From Yoonia vestfoldensis SKA53 (GTDB lineage Bacteria; Pseudomonadota; Alphaproteobacteria; Rhodobacterales; Rhodobacteraceae): a stretch of DNA of 64,000 nt. Under the pieces are notes generated by a model. It saw nothing but the letters and a program-made list of their open reading frames with translations, ran no database searches and was not told the DNA's origin. Position numbers and translations under genes: made by a program. Within the stretch, counting starts at the first letter, position 1. Each line of letters begins with the position of its first letter. This document shows positions 8,131 through 16,816 of the stretch, in pieces. The stretch is taken from contig NZ_CH672414.1 of the NCBI RefSeq assembly GCF_000152785.1, forward strand, positions 771,472 to 835,471, in the 5' to 3' direction.

Positions 8131-9242
8131 TGCAAACCAAAGTCCATGTCGATCTGCCCGGTCGGGCCTATGACATCCATATAGGCCCCGGCCTGATCGC
8201 GGATGCGGGCGCGCATATTGCGGCCTTTGGCGGGCGGCGGCATATCTGCATCGTGACGGATGAAAACGTGGCCAGCTTGCATCTGCCAGCCCTGCAAGGC
8301 GCGCTGGCAGCAGCGGGGCTGACATCGGATGCGCTGGTGCTGCCAGCGGGCGAGGCCACGAAATGCTGGGCGCAGCTGGAACGCGTGGTCGAATGGCTGC
8401 TGGCGCAAAAAGTCGAACGGCGCGATTGCATCATCGCCTTTGGCGGCGGGGTGATCGGCGATCTGGCGGGCTTTGCCGCTGCGATCCTGCGGCGCGGCGT
8501 GCGTTTCGTGCAGATGCCGACCAGCCTGCTGGCGCAGGTAGACAGTTCGGTTGGTGGCAAGACCGGCATCAATTCACCGCATGGCAAGAACCTTGTCGGT
8601 GCGTTTCACCAACCCGCGCTGGTGCTGGCTGATACCGATCTGTTAGGCACGCTGCCGCGCCGCGATTTTCTGGCGGGTTACGGCGAAGTGGTGAAATACG
8701 GGCTGTTGGGGGATGCGGATTTCTTTGACTGGCTGGAACAGGCCGCCCCCGGCATGGCGGCGGGTGATATGGCGGCGCGCGTGCGCGCTGTGACGCGGTC
8801 GTGCGAAATGAAGGCCGGGATCGTGCAGCGCGATGAAACCGAACAGGGCGAACGGGCTTTGCTGAACCTTGGCCATACGTTCTGTCATGCGCTGGAACAG
8901 GCGACCGGCTATTCCGACCGGCTGTTGCACGGCGAAGGCGTGGCCATCGGCTGCGTACTGGCGTTCGAACTGTCCGCGCGGCTGGGCCTGTGCAGCCAAG
9001 AGGACCCAAGTCGCGTGCGCGCGCATCTGCGCGACATGGGGATGAAGGTCGATATCGCCGATATTAAAGGCGATCTGCCCGATGCCGATGCGCTGCTGGA
9101 CTTGATGGCGCAGGATAAAAAGGTGCAGGATGGCCAGCTGCGGTTCATTCTGGCGCGCGGGATCGGGCAGGCGTTCATCACCTCTGACGTGCCGCGCGAT
9201 AAGGTGCGCGCGCTGTTGCAGGACGCGCTGTCGCCCCGCTGA
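8130..9242 (+). CDS. aroB: 3-dehydroquinate synthase
   Basis: Converts DAHP to 3-dehydroquinate, using bound NAD and a divalent metal, in aromatic amino acid synthesis. The protein has 370 residues, the usual size. Visible landmarks are the NAD-binding GGGVIGDLAGFAA segment, the PTSLLAQVDSSVGGKTGIN signature, the EVVKYGLL motif, and metal-ligand histidines in LGHTFCHALE and LLHGEGVAIG. Translation is coupled to aroK by a TGATG overlap. No other reading is likely. Confidence 0.96.
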   Translation: MQTKVHVDLPGRAYDIHIGPGLIADAGAHIAAFGGRRHICIVTDENVASLHLPALQGALAAAGLTSDALVLPAGEATKCWAQLERVVEWLLAQKVERRDCIIAFGGGVIGDLAGFAAAILRRGVRFVQMPTSLLAQVDSSVGGKTGINSPHGKNLVGAFHQPALVLADTDLLGTLPRRDFLAGYGEVVKYGLLGDADFFDWLEQAAPGMAAGDMAARVRAVTRSCEMKAGIVQRDETEQGERALLNLGHTFCHALEQATGYSDRLLHGEGVAIGCVLAFELSARLGLCSQEDPSRVRAHLRDMGMKVDIADIKGDLPDADALLDLMAQDKKVQDGQLRFILARGIGQAFITSDVPRDKVRALLQDALSPR

Positions 9243-9296
9243 CGCCGCTATCTTCCAAGCAGAAATATCCCCGCCGGAGGCCGCGGCTCTGCCGCG

Positions 9297-9608
9297 TCAG
9301 CGATCCTCGCCGGTCAGAGAGATACCGTGCTTTTTGGCGAATACATAAAACAACGGCGCTTCCATGATCAACAGCGTGACAATGCTGAAAACCGCCCAAT
9401 TGGCGGAAAACACCAGCATGTCAAAGGACAGGCCGCGCCCCCAGAACAGCGCGCCCGCGACCCCGACAGCCAGCACGCTCAGCACCAGATCGACGGTCAT
9501 GATGCGCGCCAGTGTCTTTTCACGCAAGGACGGAAAAATCCCCAAATAGGCAACCCCAAGGATCGCGGCATTCAGGATCAGGATCTGTGTTTCCGGTGCA
9601 AATTGCAT
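9297..9608 (-). CDS. small integral membrane protein, unknown function
   Basis: A 103-residue protein with three hydrophobic stretches (about residues 9-26, 38-57 and 65-87), ending in a polar tail. ATG 9608 is taken as the start; a TTG immediately before it is also possible. It begins seven bases after the ssb stop on the same strand and may be read through from ssb. No family is recognised. It converges on aroB across about 50 bases that contain a short GC-rich inverted repeat (CGCGGC-TCT-GCCGCG). Confidence 0.6.
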   Translation of the reverse strand: MQFAPETQILILNAAILGVAYLGIFPSLREKTLARIMTVDLVLSVLAVGVAGALFWGRGLSFDMLVFSANWAVFSIVTLLIMEAPLFYVFAKKHGISLTGEDR

Positions 9609-9614
9609 CAACGA

Positions 9615-10112
9615 TCAGAACGGGATTTCGTCATCCATATCGCTGCCGCCCGATGGCGCGCCGCCGCCATAGCCACCGTCGTTATAGCTGCTACGCCCAC
9701 CGCCGCCGCCACCGCTGCTGCCCGACCCGTAATCGCCGCCACCGGTGTTGCCGCCACCATCGCTGCGCCCGTCCAGCATGGTCAGCGTGCCACCCATCTG
9801 CACCACAACCTCGGTGGAATAGCGGTCGGCACCCGATTGGTCCTGCCATTTGCGGGTCTGCAACTTGCCCTCGATATAAACCTTGGAGCCTTTTTTCAGA
9901 TATTGCTCGGCCACGCGCACAAGCCCTTCGGAAAAGAGCGCAACCGTGTGCCATTCGGTCTTTTCGCGGCGTTCACCGGTATTTTTGTCTTTCCACGTCT
10001 CGGATGTGGCGATGCGCAGGTTCGCCACCTTGCCGCCGTTTTGAAAGCTGCGGATTTCCGGGTCGGCGCCAAGATTGCCGATAAGAATGACTTTGTTGAC
10101 TGATCCGGCCAT
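9615..10112 (-). CDS. ssb: single-stranded DNA-binding protein
   Basis: A 165-residue SSB. The OB-fold occupies about residues 1-112 (starting [41 protein letters not shown]). It is followed by a glycine-rich disordered linker and the conserved acidic tip DMDDEIPF that docks replication and repair partners. The ATG at 10112 has AAGGAGG six bases upstream, a near-perfect ribosome-binding site. The protein acts as a tetramer on lagging-strand and repair intermediates. Confidence 0.96.
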   Translation of the reverse strand: MAGSVNKVILIGNLGADPEIRSFQNGGKVANLRIATSETWKDKNTGERREKTEWHTVALFSEGLVRVAEQYLKKGSKVYIEGKLQTRKWQDQSGADRYSTEVVVQMGGTLTMLDGRSDGGGNTGGGDYGSGSSGGGGGGRSSYNDGGYGGGAPSGGSDMDDEIPF

Positions 10113-10193
10113 GACGTGCCTCCTTCGATTCTATTGGCGCTTTTGTGACAGACACGGGGTGCCACAACAAGGTTAACGCTTGCTTGCGATCAT

Positions 10194-12275
10194 TCATTCC
10201 GCCGCAATCTGGATCACCGGCTCCATCGCGGCCAGGGTGGCATCATCCAGATGGCATTTGATCTGGTGACCGGGGGCCAGCAGGCGCACAGGTGGGACCT
10301 GTGTGTCGCATAACCCCCCCGGCACCTGTGATTTCCAGCCACACCGGGTCTGGAACGGGCAACCGGGCGGCGGGTTCATCGCGGACGGAATTTCGCCTTC
10401 CAGCACGATATGCTTTTTGGTGACGCGCGTATCCGCGATCGGCACGGCTGATAGCAGCGCCTCTGTATAGGGGTGATAGGGGGGCGAAAACACCTGATCG
10501 GTGGTGCCAAGTTCGACCACATGGCCCAGATACATCACCATCACCCTATCGGCCAAATAGCGCACGATGGACAGATCGTGGCTGATGAACAGCAGCGTGG
10601 TGTTATGTTCGCGCTGAATATCCATCAACAGATCGGTGACCGCCGCCTGCACCGACACATCCAGCGCCGACACCGGTTCATCCGCCACCACGATCCGCGC
10701 ATCCCCCGCAAAGGCACGCGCGATACCGACGCGCTGTTTTTGTCCGCCGGACAATTGGCGCGGCATCCGGTCGGCAAAGGCGCGCGGCAGTTTCACCAGA
10801 TCCAGCAGCTCCAGCATCCGCGCGCGGCGCTCGGTATCGTTGGTGCCGATGCCAAAGATTTCCAGCGCGCGGATGATCTGGCGGCCCACGCTCATCGAGG
10901 GGTTCAGCGTGTCGAACGGGTTTTGAAACACCATCTGGATGTCGGCCACATTCTTGGTGCTGCGTTTTTCAATCGGCACATCGCCGATGGATATGTTGTC
11001 GAGCAGGATCTGCCCGTCGGTGGCGGTCTCCAACCCCATCAAGAGCTTGGCAAAGGTGGATTTGCCGCAGCCGGATTCCCCCACGATCGCCAGCGTTTCG
11101 CCCTCACGCGCCTCAAAGCTGAGGGTTTCATTGGCTTTCACAACCTTGCGGTCGCCGCCAAACAGGGCATTGGCAGCAACTTCGTAATATTTCTTGAGGT
11201 TTTCCATCTTCAACACGACCTGACCGGGGGCATGTTTGACCTTGGTCGCAGCGGCGGTGACAGGGGCGTTCCAGTCGATTTCGCGGTTGCGCAGACAGCG
11301 TGTCTGGTGCCGGTCGTCGCCGGCAACCCGCACCATCGGGATCATCTCCTGATCACAACGTCCGGGTTGAAAATAATCGCAGCGCGGGCCGAAATTACAG
11401 CCCTTGGGGCGTTCATGCGGCAGCGGGAAATTACCGGGGATCGCCACCAGCGGGCGGTCGTTCTTGTCGGCACCGGGCAGCGGGATCGACCGGAACAGCG
11501 CCTGCGTATAGGGGTGCTGCATGTCGTCGAACACATCCCCGATGCTGCCCCGCTCGACCGCCTCGCCCGAATACATCACGCAGATACGGTCGCAGGTTTC
11601 CAGCACGAGGCCAAGGTTGTGGCTGATGAACAGCATCGACGTGCCGTATTTGTGGCCAAGGTCCTTGACCAGCTGCACCACCGCCGCTTCGACCGTCACG
11701 TCAAGCGCTGTGGTCGGTTCATCAAGGATCAACAGCGACGGTTTCGACATCAGCGCCATGGCGATCACGATGCGCTGTTGCTGGCCGCCGGATAATTGGT
11801 GCGGATAACTGTTCAGGATGCGTTTGGGGTCGGGCAGCTTGACATCGGTCACAACCTCCAGCGCGCGGGCGTAAGCCTCTTTTTCGCTGACCTTGTCGTG
11901 GATCAGCGGGACCTCCATCAATTGCTTGCCGATCTTCATGGCGGGGTTCAGGGACGCCATCGGTTCTTGATAGATCATGGCAATCTTGCTGCCGCGGATC
12001 TCGCGCAGGCGGGCGGGGGACATGGTGTTCATCTCCTCGCCCTTGAACTTGATCGACCCGCCGACGATGCGCCCGTTGGCGCCAAGGTCCTGCATCACCC
12101 CCAAAGCCACGGTGGATTTGCCGCAACCGGATTCGCCGACCAACCCCAATGCCTCACCGGGCATGATGGTTGCCGAAAAATCCATCACCGCCGGAATCTC
12201 GCGCAGGCGGGTGAAAAAAGAGATCGACAAGCGGTCGATTTCAAGGATGGGTTCGGCTGTGGTCAGGTTGGCCAA
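10194..12275 (-). CDS. peptide/nickel-type ABC transporter, fused double ATPase
   Basis: A 693-residue cytoplasmic ATPase that joins DppD-like and DppF-like subunits in one chain. Each half has a Walker A GESGCGKST, an LSGGQ signature (LSGGQQQRIVIAMAL and LSGGQKQRVGIARAF), a Walker B (LLILDEP and IVVADEP) and a C-terminal oligopeptide-type extension with cysteines (CNFGPRC and CPFQTRC). It would power the two permeases encoded just upstream. The start is TTG at 12275, backed by AAAGGA eight bases before it. A long inverted repeat lies between it and the permease gene. The substrate class (peptide, nickel, opine, sugar) cannot be fixed from the ATPase. Confidence 0.92.
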   Translation of the reverse strand: MANLTTAEPILEIDRLSISFFTRLREIPAVMDFSATIMPGEALGLVGESGCGKSTVALGVMQDLGANGRIVGGSIKFKGEEMNTMSPARLREIRGSKIAMIYQEPMASLNPAMKIGKQLMEVPLIHDKVSEKEAYARALEVVTDVKLPDPKRILNSYPHQLSGGQQQRIVIAMALMSKPSLLILDEPTTALDVTVEAAVVQLVKDLGHKYGTSMLFISHNLGLVLETCDRICVMYSGEAVERGSIGDVFDDMQHPYTQALFRSIPLPGADKNDRPLVAIPGNFPLPHERPKGCNFGPRCDYFQPGRCDQEMIPMVRVAGDDRHQTRCLRNREIDWNAPVTAAATKVKHAPGQVVLKMENLKKYYEVAANALFGGDRKVVKANETLSFEAREGETLAIVGESGCGKSTFAKLLMGLETATDGQILLDNISIGDVPIEKRSTKNVADIQMVFQNPFDTLNPSMSVGRQIIRALEIFGIGTNDTERRARMLELLDLVKLPRAFADRMPRQLSGGQKQRVGIARAFAGDARIVVADEPVSALDVSVQAAVTDLLMDIQREHNTTLLFISHDLSIVRYLADRVMVMYLGHVVELGTTDQVFSPPYHPYTEALLSAVPIADTRVTKKHIVLEGEIPSAMNPPPGCPFQTRCGWKSQVPGGLCDTQVPPVRLLAPGHQIKCHLDDATLAAMEPVIQIAAE

Positions 12276-12298
12276 ATGTTTGGTCCTTTCGGTGGTGC

Positions 12299-12360
12299 CG
12301 TCCCGGGCTTGACCCGGGACCTCGTCTGAATTGTAGAGGTCCCGGGTCAGGCCCGGGACG
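12299..12360. repeat. 25-bp inverted repeat with 12-base loop (REP-like)
   Basis: The left arm 12299-12323 and right arm 12336-12360 are complementary at 24 of 25 positions; both are built from GTCCCGGG / CCCGGGAC blocks. It lies three bases beyond the permease stop codon and 24 bases before the ATPase start. In RNA it would form a very stable hairpin. GC-rich palindromes of the CCCGGGTC type are common between genes in alphaproteobacteria. There is no T-run, so RNA stabilisation or partial termination is more likely than full termination. Confidence 0.85.
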
Positions 12361-12363
12361 GTG

Positions 12364-13809
12364 TCAGTCCTTCAGGCTTTCCTCGCGCAATCCATCCGCT
12401 AGCAGGTTCAACCCCAGAACAAGGCTCAACAGCGCCATGGCGGGTGGCAGGGCAGGGTGGATATAGATCAACAGCAATTTGCGGCCTTCGTTGATTGTCG
12501 TGCCCCAATCGGGGCTTTCGGATGACAGGCCCAGACCAAAGAAACCCAATGTCCCCAGCAGGATCGTGGTATACCCGATCCGCAGGCAGAAATCGACGAT
12601 CAGCGGCCCGCGCGCATTGGGCAGGATTTCCCACAGCATGATATACCATGCCCCTTCGCCACGGGTCTGGGCGGCGGCGACATAATCGCGCGTGCGCAAA
12701 TCCAGCGTCAGCCCCCGCACGATACGGAACACGGTGGGCGCGTTGACAAAGACGACCGAGACGAAGACCACCAGCACGGAAATATCGAATAAATCCGCCC
12801 ATGCGGGCAAAAAGTCGATCACGGTGCCGCTTGCGTTGATCGCGGACAGATAAAGCCAACCTAGGCTACCCAGCACCGGCAGCATGATCGCGTTGCGCTT
12901 GGCCGGTTGCGTGTAATAGCGGGTATTGACCAGCACGCCGATAAAGATCAGCGGAAAAGCAAACAGGAACGCTGCCATATAAGACGGAATACCGGTCTGC
13001 ACGATTTCCGGCGTGACCAGCAGGTAAAACAGCAAGATCACTGGAAAAGCCAGGATCAGGTTCGCCGCAAATGACAGCGCGGTGTCAAACTTGCCGCCGT
13101 AATAGCCCGCAGGCAGACCCAAAGTGATGCCAACCATAAAGGCAAAGATCGTCGCCAGCGGCGCGATAGCGATCACAAAGACTGACCCTGCCATGACACG
13201 GCTGAAAATATCGCGTGCAAGGTTGTCACCGCCTAGCAAGTAATGCGGGATCGCCCCTTCGGTTCCATCGGGGGCCACGACGCCGGGCAGGGCGTTTTTC
13301 AGCCCCGACACCTGGCGCAGATAATCATGCGTCACGATCATGTCGAAAATCCCGACGAAAACCGCGACATAGACCCAGAACAGCACCAGCGCGAGCCCGA
13401 TCATCCCCACGGTGCTGTCAAACAGCTTGCCATAAAGCCCCAGCCGCCGCTTGAACCGGATCGACAGCGCAAAGGTCGCAACCAGCGCGATCCAGACCGG
13501 AAGCAGGCGGCGCGTGATCTCGCCCAAGATCCCCGCACTGCCATAGGGCATGACCAGCGGCACGGTGACATAGGCCAGCAGCAGCGCGACCAACGCCCAG
13601 ACCAGATAGATCAGCGCAGTGTCCAGCGCGCCCAGTACCCCGCCGCGCCCTTGCAAGGTGCCATCAGGATTGGATTGCAAGGTGACAGCGGCGCTGCCCA
13701 TCCGCAGGCCGGTCTGGACCACCAGCACGATGCCGCACAAGGCCGCCGTGATCGCCAGCGCCGGGTTCAGAAAAGCGCCAAGGCCGCCGGTCCATGATAA
13801 GGGGTCCAT
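12364..13809 (-). CDS. ABC transporter permease, DppC/OppC type, long N-terminus
   Basis: A 481-residue inner-membrane permease. The C-terminal half carries the BPD-type permease domain, with the EAA-loop contact segment near YVAAAQTRGEGAWYIMLWEI, and ends with the ADGLREESLKD tail typical of DppC. At about 480 residues it is far longer than the usual 280-300: the first 190 residues add several membrane helices and a basic loop before the canonical DppC start. The ATG at 13809 has AAGGAAG about six bases upstream; a TTG directly before it is the alternative. It pairs with the DppB-type permease whose gene ends 12 bases upstream. Confidence 0.88.
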   Translation of the reverse strand: MDPLSWTGGLGAFLNPALAITAALCGIVLVVQTGLRMGSAAVTLQSNPDGTLQGRGGVLGALDTALIYLVWALVALLLAYVTVPLVMPYGSAGILGEITRRLLPVWIALVATFALSIRFKRRLGLYGKLFDSTVGMIGLALVLFWVYVAVFVGIFDMIVTHDYLRQVSGLKNALPGVVAPDGTEGAIPHYLLGGDNLARDIFSRVMAGSVFVIAIAPLATIFAFMVGITLGLPAGYYGGKFDTALSFAANLILAFPVILLFYLLVTPEIVQTGIPSYMAAFLFAFPLIFIGVLVNTRYYTQPAKRNAIMLPVLGSLGWLYLSAINASGTVIDFLPAWADLFDISVLVVFVSVVFVNAPTVFRIVRGLTLDLRTRDYVAAAQTRGEGAWYIMLWEILPNARGPLIVDFCLRIGYTTILLGTLGFFGLGLSSESPDWGTTINEGRKLLLIYIHPALPPAMALLSLVLGLNLLADGLREESLKD

Positions 13810-13821
13810 CAATGTCTTCCT

Positions 13822-14868
13822 TTAGGCAATACGGATGCGCGGGTTCAAAAACACATAGCCGATGTCGGAAATCAGCTGTGTGGTCAGCACCACGAATACC
13901 GAAACAATAGAGACACCCAGCAGCAGCTCGATGTCGTTGTTGCTGGCCGCCTGCACCAGCGTCCAGCCGAACCCTTTGTAATTGAACAGGGTCTCGACAA
14001 TCACGACACCGTTCAGAAGGAACGGGAATTGCAGCATGATCACCGTAAAAGGGGCGATCAGCGCGTTGCGCAGCGCATGGCGCAGCACGATCTGCGAAAA
14101 GGCCACGCCTTTCAGGCGGGCGGTACGGATATATTGCGCGGTCATCACCTCGGTCATGCTGGCGCGTGTCATTCGCGCAATGTACCCCATGCCGTAAAGC
14201 GCGATGGTCAGGACCGGCAGAAAGAAATTCTCGAAATTGGCATCATCCATCGCGGCTGTCGCCGTGCCTTTGAACCATTGCATCCCAAAAGTCGCTGTCC
14301 CGAATACCGAGATGAACACGACGCCCGACACATATTCCGGTGTCGCGGTGGACAGGATCGACACGGTCGACAGGCTGCGGTCGGTGCGTGAGCCTTCGTT
14401 CATCCCCGCCATCACACCGATGATCAAAGCACCCGGCACCATCACCAGCATGACCCAGAACATCAGCTTGCCGGTCAGGCCCAGACGGGTGGCGATGATG
14501 CTGCCTGCATCTTCGCGGAAGACAGTGGAATAGCCCCAATTGCCTTGCAAGATGCCGCAGAAACGGGCCGCATCCACGATGTCCTGCCCGCCTGTGGCGC
14601 AGCGCGCGCGCATTTGCCCGTCAGTGCCTGCGATCACATAGCCCGGCAATACGCCCAGCCATTGGCCGTATTTCACCGGCAAGGGCTGCAGATAGCCGTT
14701 ATTGCCCAGATAGCTCAGCACGGCATCGTCGGACATGCGGAAATTGCCTTGGGTTTTGGCCAGCTTTTCCAGATTGGGGAAAAGGTTGGTCAGCCAGAAC
14801 ACAATGAATGTCAGGCAAAGCGCCGTCAGGACCATGATCCCGATGCGCCGCAAGATGAAAGATACCAT
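13822..14868 (-). CDS. ABC transporter permease, DppB/OppB type
   Basis: A 348-residue permease starting MVSFILRRIGIMVLTALCLT, the standard DppB N-terminal helix. A periplasmic loop at about residues 45-125 includes two cysteines (RCATGG and RFCGIL). Five further helices follow, with an EAA-type loop near YIRTARLKGVAFSQIVLRHALRNA. The ATG at 14868 has AGGGA about six bases upstream. Its gene follows the binding-protein gene after an intercistronic hairpin and is 12 bases from the next permease. It forms the transmembrane channel with the DppC-type partner. Confidence 0.9.
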   Translation of the reverse strand: MVSFILRRIGIMVLTALCLTFIVFWLTNLFPNLEKLAKTQGNFRMSDDAVLSYLGNNGYLQPLPVKYGQWLGVLPGYVIAGTDGQMRARCATGGQDIVDAARFCGILQGNWGYSTVFREDAGSIIATRLGLTGKLMFWVMLVMVPGALIIGVMAGMNEGSRTDRSLSTVSILSTATPEYVSGVVFISVFGTATFGMQWFKGTATAAMDDANFENFFLPVLTIALYGMGYIARMTRASMTEVMTAQYIRTARLKGVAFSQIVLRHALRNALIAPFTVIMLQFPFLLNGVVIVETLFNYKGFGWTLVQAASNNDIELLLGVSIVSVFVVLTTQLISDIGYVFLNPRIRIA

Positions 14869-14910
14869 ATAGGTCCCTGTCGCTGAATGTGATCAAGGCT
14901 GCGCGTTGCA

Positions 14911-14940
14911 AAAAGAGCCACCCCTGTCAGGGTGGCCCCT
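14911..14940 (-). terminator. intercistronic hairpin with T-run (attenuator)
   Basis: A perfect seven-base stem GCCACCC/GGGTGGC with a six-base loop is followed on the minus strand by TCTTTTT. It sits between the binding-protein stop and the first permease. The likely effect is partial termination, so that more binding protein than permease is made. Confidence 0.7.
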
Positions 14941-14948
14941 TTGTCAGA

Positions 14949-16607
14949 TCACGCCGCGATGCCGATCTTGTAGATATGCGGCAGGTAGGCGATGTTCATG
15001 TCCCAGCCGACGAAACCGGGCTTGGCATGCCGATAGATCGTGCGCCAATAAGGCTGCAAGGTCACACCCTCATCGGTCATGATTTCCTGTAGCCGTTGCA
15101 TCACGACGCGGCGGCTGTCGGCATCGGGGATCGCGTTAGCCTCGGCCAGCAGGGCATCGAATTCGGCATTGGCAAAGCCGCTTTCGTTCCATGCTTCGCC
15201 CGACCGGTAAGCCAGACCCAATGTCTGCGTGTCGATGGGCCGGTGGTTCCAGTCGGTCGAGGAAAACGGATATTCCGTCCAGTCACCCCAGAATGTCGCC
15301 CCCGGAATGACCGTGCGCTTGACGTTGAAACCTGCATCGCGCAGCTGGGCGGCCACGGCATCGGTGGTGTTCTTGCGCCAATCATCGTCGATGGAAATCA
15401 GGTCCATCTCGAAATCGGCCATGCCGGCCTCTTGCAGCAGTTCGAGCGCGCGGGCGGGATCATGCGGCATCGCCGGCACATCGGCCCAGGCGGGGTGCAT
15501 CGGGCCGACATGCTGGTTGCGCGCGACTTCACCGCGACCGGCATAGCCCAGTTCCAGACAGACCGCATTATCCACCGCCATGGCAATGGCTTGGCGGACG
15601 CGTTTGTCGGCATAGGGGCGCACACCGTCAATTTCGGCGCGCTGGTTGGGACGGATGCAGATCGTCGAAGACGACGCGACCGAGGATTCCTCGAACCCGA
15701 TGCTGTTGAAGATATCGACGAAATCGCCGACCGTCTCATAGATGATATCAACCTCGTCAGCCGCCGCTGCTGCCACCCAAGCCGATGGGTCGGTGCCGTA
15801 ATCGATATATTCGATCCGGTCGAGATAGGCGCCCTTGCCTGCGGCATAGCCCCACCAATCGTGGTTTTCATTGCGCACCAGCGTGGCCTTGATCCCGACT
15901 TCGACGGTTTCTGGCAGGTATGGCCCGGTGCCGACAGGATTTTCCAGCATCGTATCGGGGTTGAAACCGGCTGGCGTGATCGCGGCCGGATAATCCGACA
16001 TGCCCGCAATCAGCGTGATGTCGGGGGCGGGCAGGTTGAGCTGCACGGTGTGATCGTCGATCACCTCGATCGCGCCGTCGAGTGCTTGACCGGTTTCTGG
16101 ATTGATGATCGCGGAAAAACGCGCGGCCATGGAATTGCCTTCGACGGTGGTATCGCACCAGCCGGCGATATTGCGCGCCACATCCTGTGCGGTAAACGGC
16201 GTGCCGTCATTCCATGTCACGCCTTGCCGGACGTTCAGCACATAGGTGGTGGCATTGTCGTTCACATCCCAGCTTTCCAACAGCATCGGCTGGAAGGTGC
16301 CGTCATTGTTGTATTCCACCAGATATTCGAGCCAGCCTGCCGTCACATAGGTGATCTGCGGCCAGTCAAAGGCGCGCGGTTCCTTGACGGCGCGTACTTC
16401 CATCTGCATGCGCACGGTGCCGCCTTGCTGCATATGAGCGTTGGCGCGGGCAGGGGCCGCCAGCCCCAACAGGCCATAGGCAGCAGTGACGCTGACGCCA
16501 ATGGCGGTCGTGCGCGCCATGAATTCACGGCGGCTGAGCTTGCCTGCCTTTTCGTCCTGGGCGTATTGCAACGCGATTGGATGCAGCGACTGATCGTGCT
16601 TGGTCAT
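14949..16607 (-). CDS. ABC transporter substrate-binding protein, peptide type (SBP_bac_5), Tat-exported
   Basis: A 552-residue periplasmic binding protein of the DppA/OppA family. ATG 16607 is preferred because AAGGAGAG lies a few bases upstream, although the frame continues to 16682. Residues about 24-57 form a twin-arginine signal (LSRREFMARTTAIGV, hydrophobic core, ARA-N cleavage), so it is probably exported folded by Tat. The mature part has SBP_bac_5 landmarks such as LLESWDVND, VTWNDGTPFTAQDV and VGTGPY. It heads the operon binding protein-permease-permease-ATPase. The substrate is unknown. Confidence 0.9.
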   Translation of the reverse strand: MTKHDQSLHPIALQYAQDEKAGKLSRREFMARTTAIGVSVTAAYGLLGLAAPARANAHMQQGGTVRMQMEVRAVKEPRAFDWPQITYVTAGWLEYLVEYNNDGTFQPMLLESWDVNDNATTYVLNVRQGVTWNDGTPFTAQDVARNIAGWCDTTVEGNSMAARFSAIINPETGQALDGAIEVIDDHTVQLNLPAPDITLIAGMSDYPAAITPAGFNPDTMLENPVGTGPYLPETVEVGIKATLVRNENHDWWGYAAGKGAYLDRIEYIDYGTDPSAWVAAAAADEVDIIYETVGDFVDIFNSIGFEESSVASSSTICIRPNQRAEIDGVRPYADKRVRQAIAMAVDNAVCLELGYAGRGEVARNQHVGPMHPAWADVPAMPHDPARALELLQEAGMADFEMDLISIDDDWRKNTTDAVAAQLRDAGFNVKRTVIPGATFWGDWTEYPFSSTDWNHRPIDTQTLGLAYRSGEAWNESGFANAEFDALLAEANAIPDADSRRVVMQRLQEIMTDEGVTLQPYWRTIYRHAKPGFVGWDMNIAYLPHIYKIGIAA

Positions 16608-16699
16608 GGATCTCTCCTTGTGAAAGCGAGCGTGATTTAATTGGCACCGGCATGGACCGTGCCTGCTTTGTGCAAACCCCAATAAGGCGGGTTGGCGCC

Positions 16700-16728
16700 A
16701 TAGCGCCGCATTTGACCCCGCGCGTCAA
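16700..16728 (-). promoter_or_regulatory. predicted sigma70 promoter of the ABC operon
   Basis: On the minus strand TTGACG (16728-16723) and CGCTAT (16705-16700) are separated by exactly 17 bases. It lies about 95 bases upstream of the binding-protein start, and just downstream (in transcription order) of the paired direct repeats at 16751-16785. Confidence 0.5.
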
Positions 16729-16750
16729 CAGTGGCGTGGCAAATAAATTG

Positions 16751-16785
16751 ACAAAAGCGACATTAATCGGTCACAAAAACGACAT
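16751..16785 (-). promoter_or_regulatory. paired 13-bp direct repeats, likely AraC-type operator
   Basis: ACAAAAGCGACAT (16751-16763) and ACAAAAACGACAT (16773-16785) match at 12 of 13 positions and start 22 bases apart, about two helical turns on the same face. AraC-family proteins bind such direct repeats. The proximal edge is 22 bases upstream of the predicted -35 element, and the AraC-type gene is the next gene upstream on the same strand. Confidence 0.6.
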
Positions 16786-16816
16786 ATGCCGCGTTTGACA
16801 CTGCAGGATCAAGCTG

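Noticed and set aside
10473..11795. 440-codon open frame antisense to the fused ABC ATPase
   Set aside because: It is a high-GC shadow of the ATPase gene, histidine- and arginine-rich, with no recognisable family.
15096..16640. 514-codon open frame antisense to the ABC binding protein
   Set aside because: Composition is that of a reverse-strand shadow, and the minus-strand gene has a Tat signal, a ribosome-binding site and family motifs.
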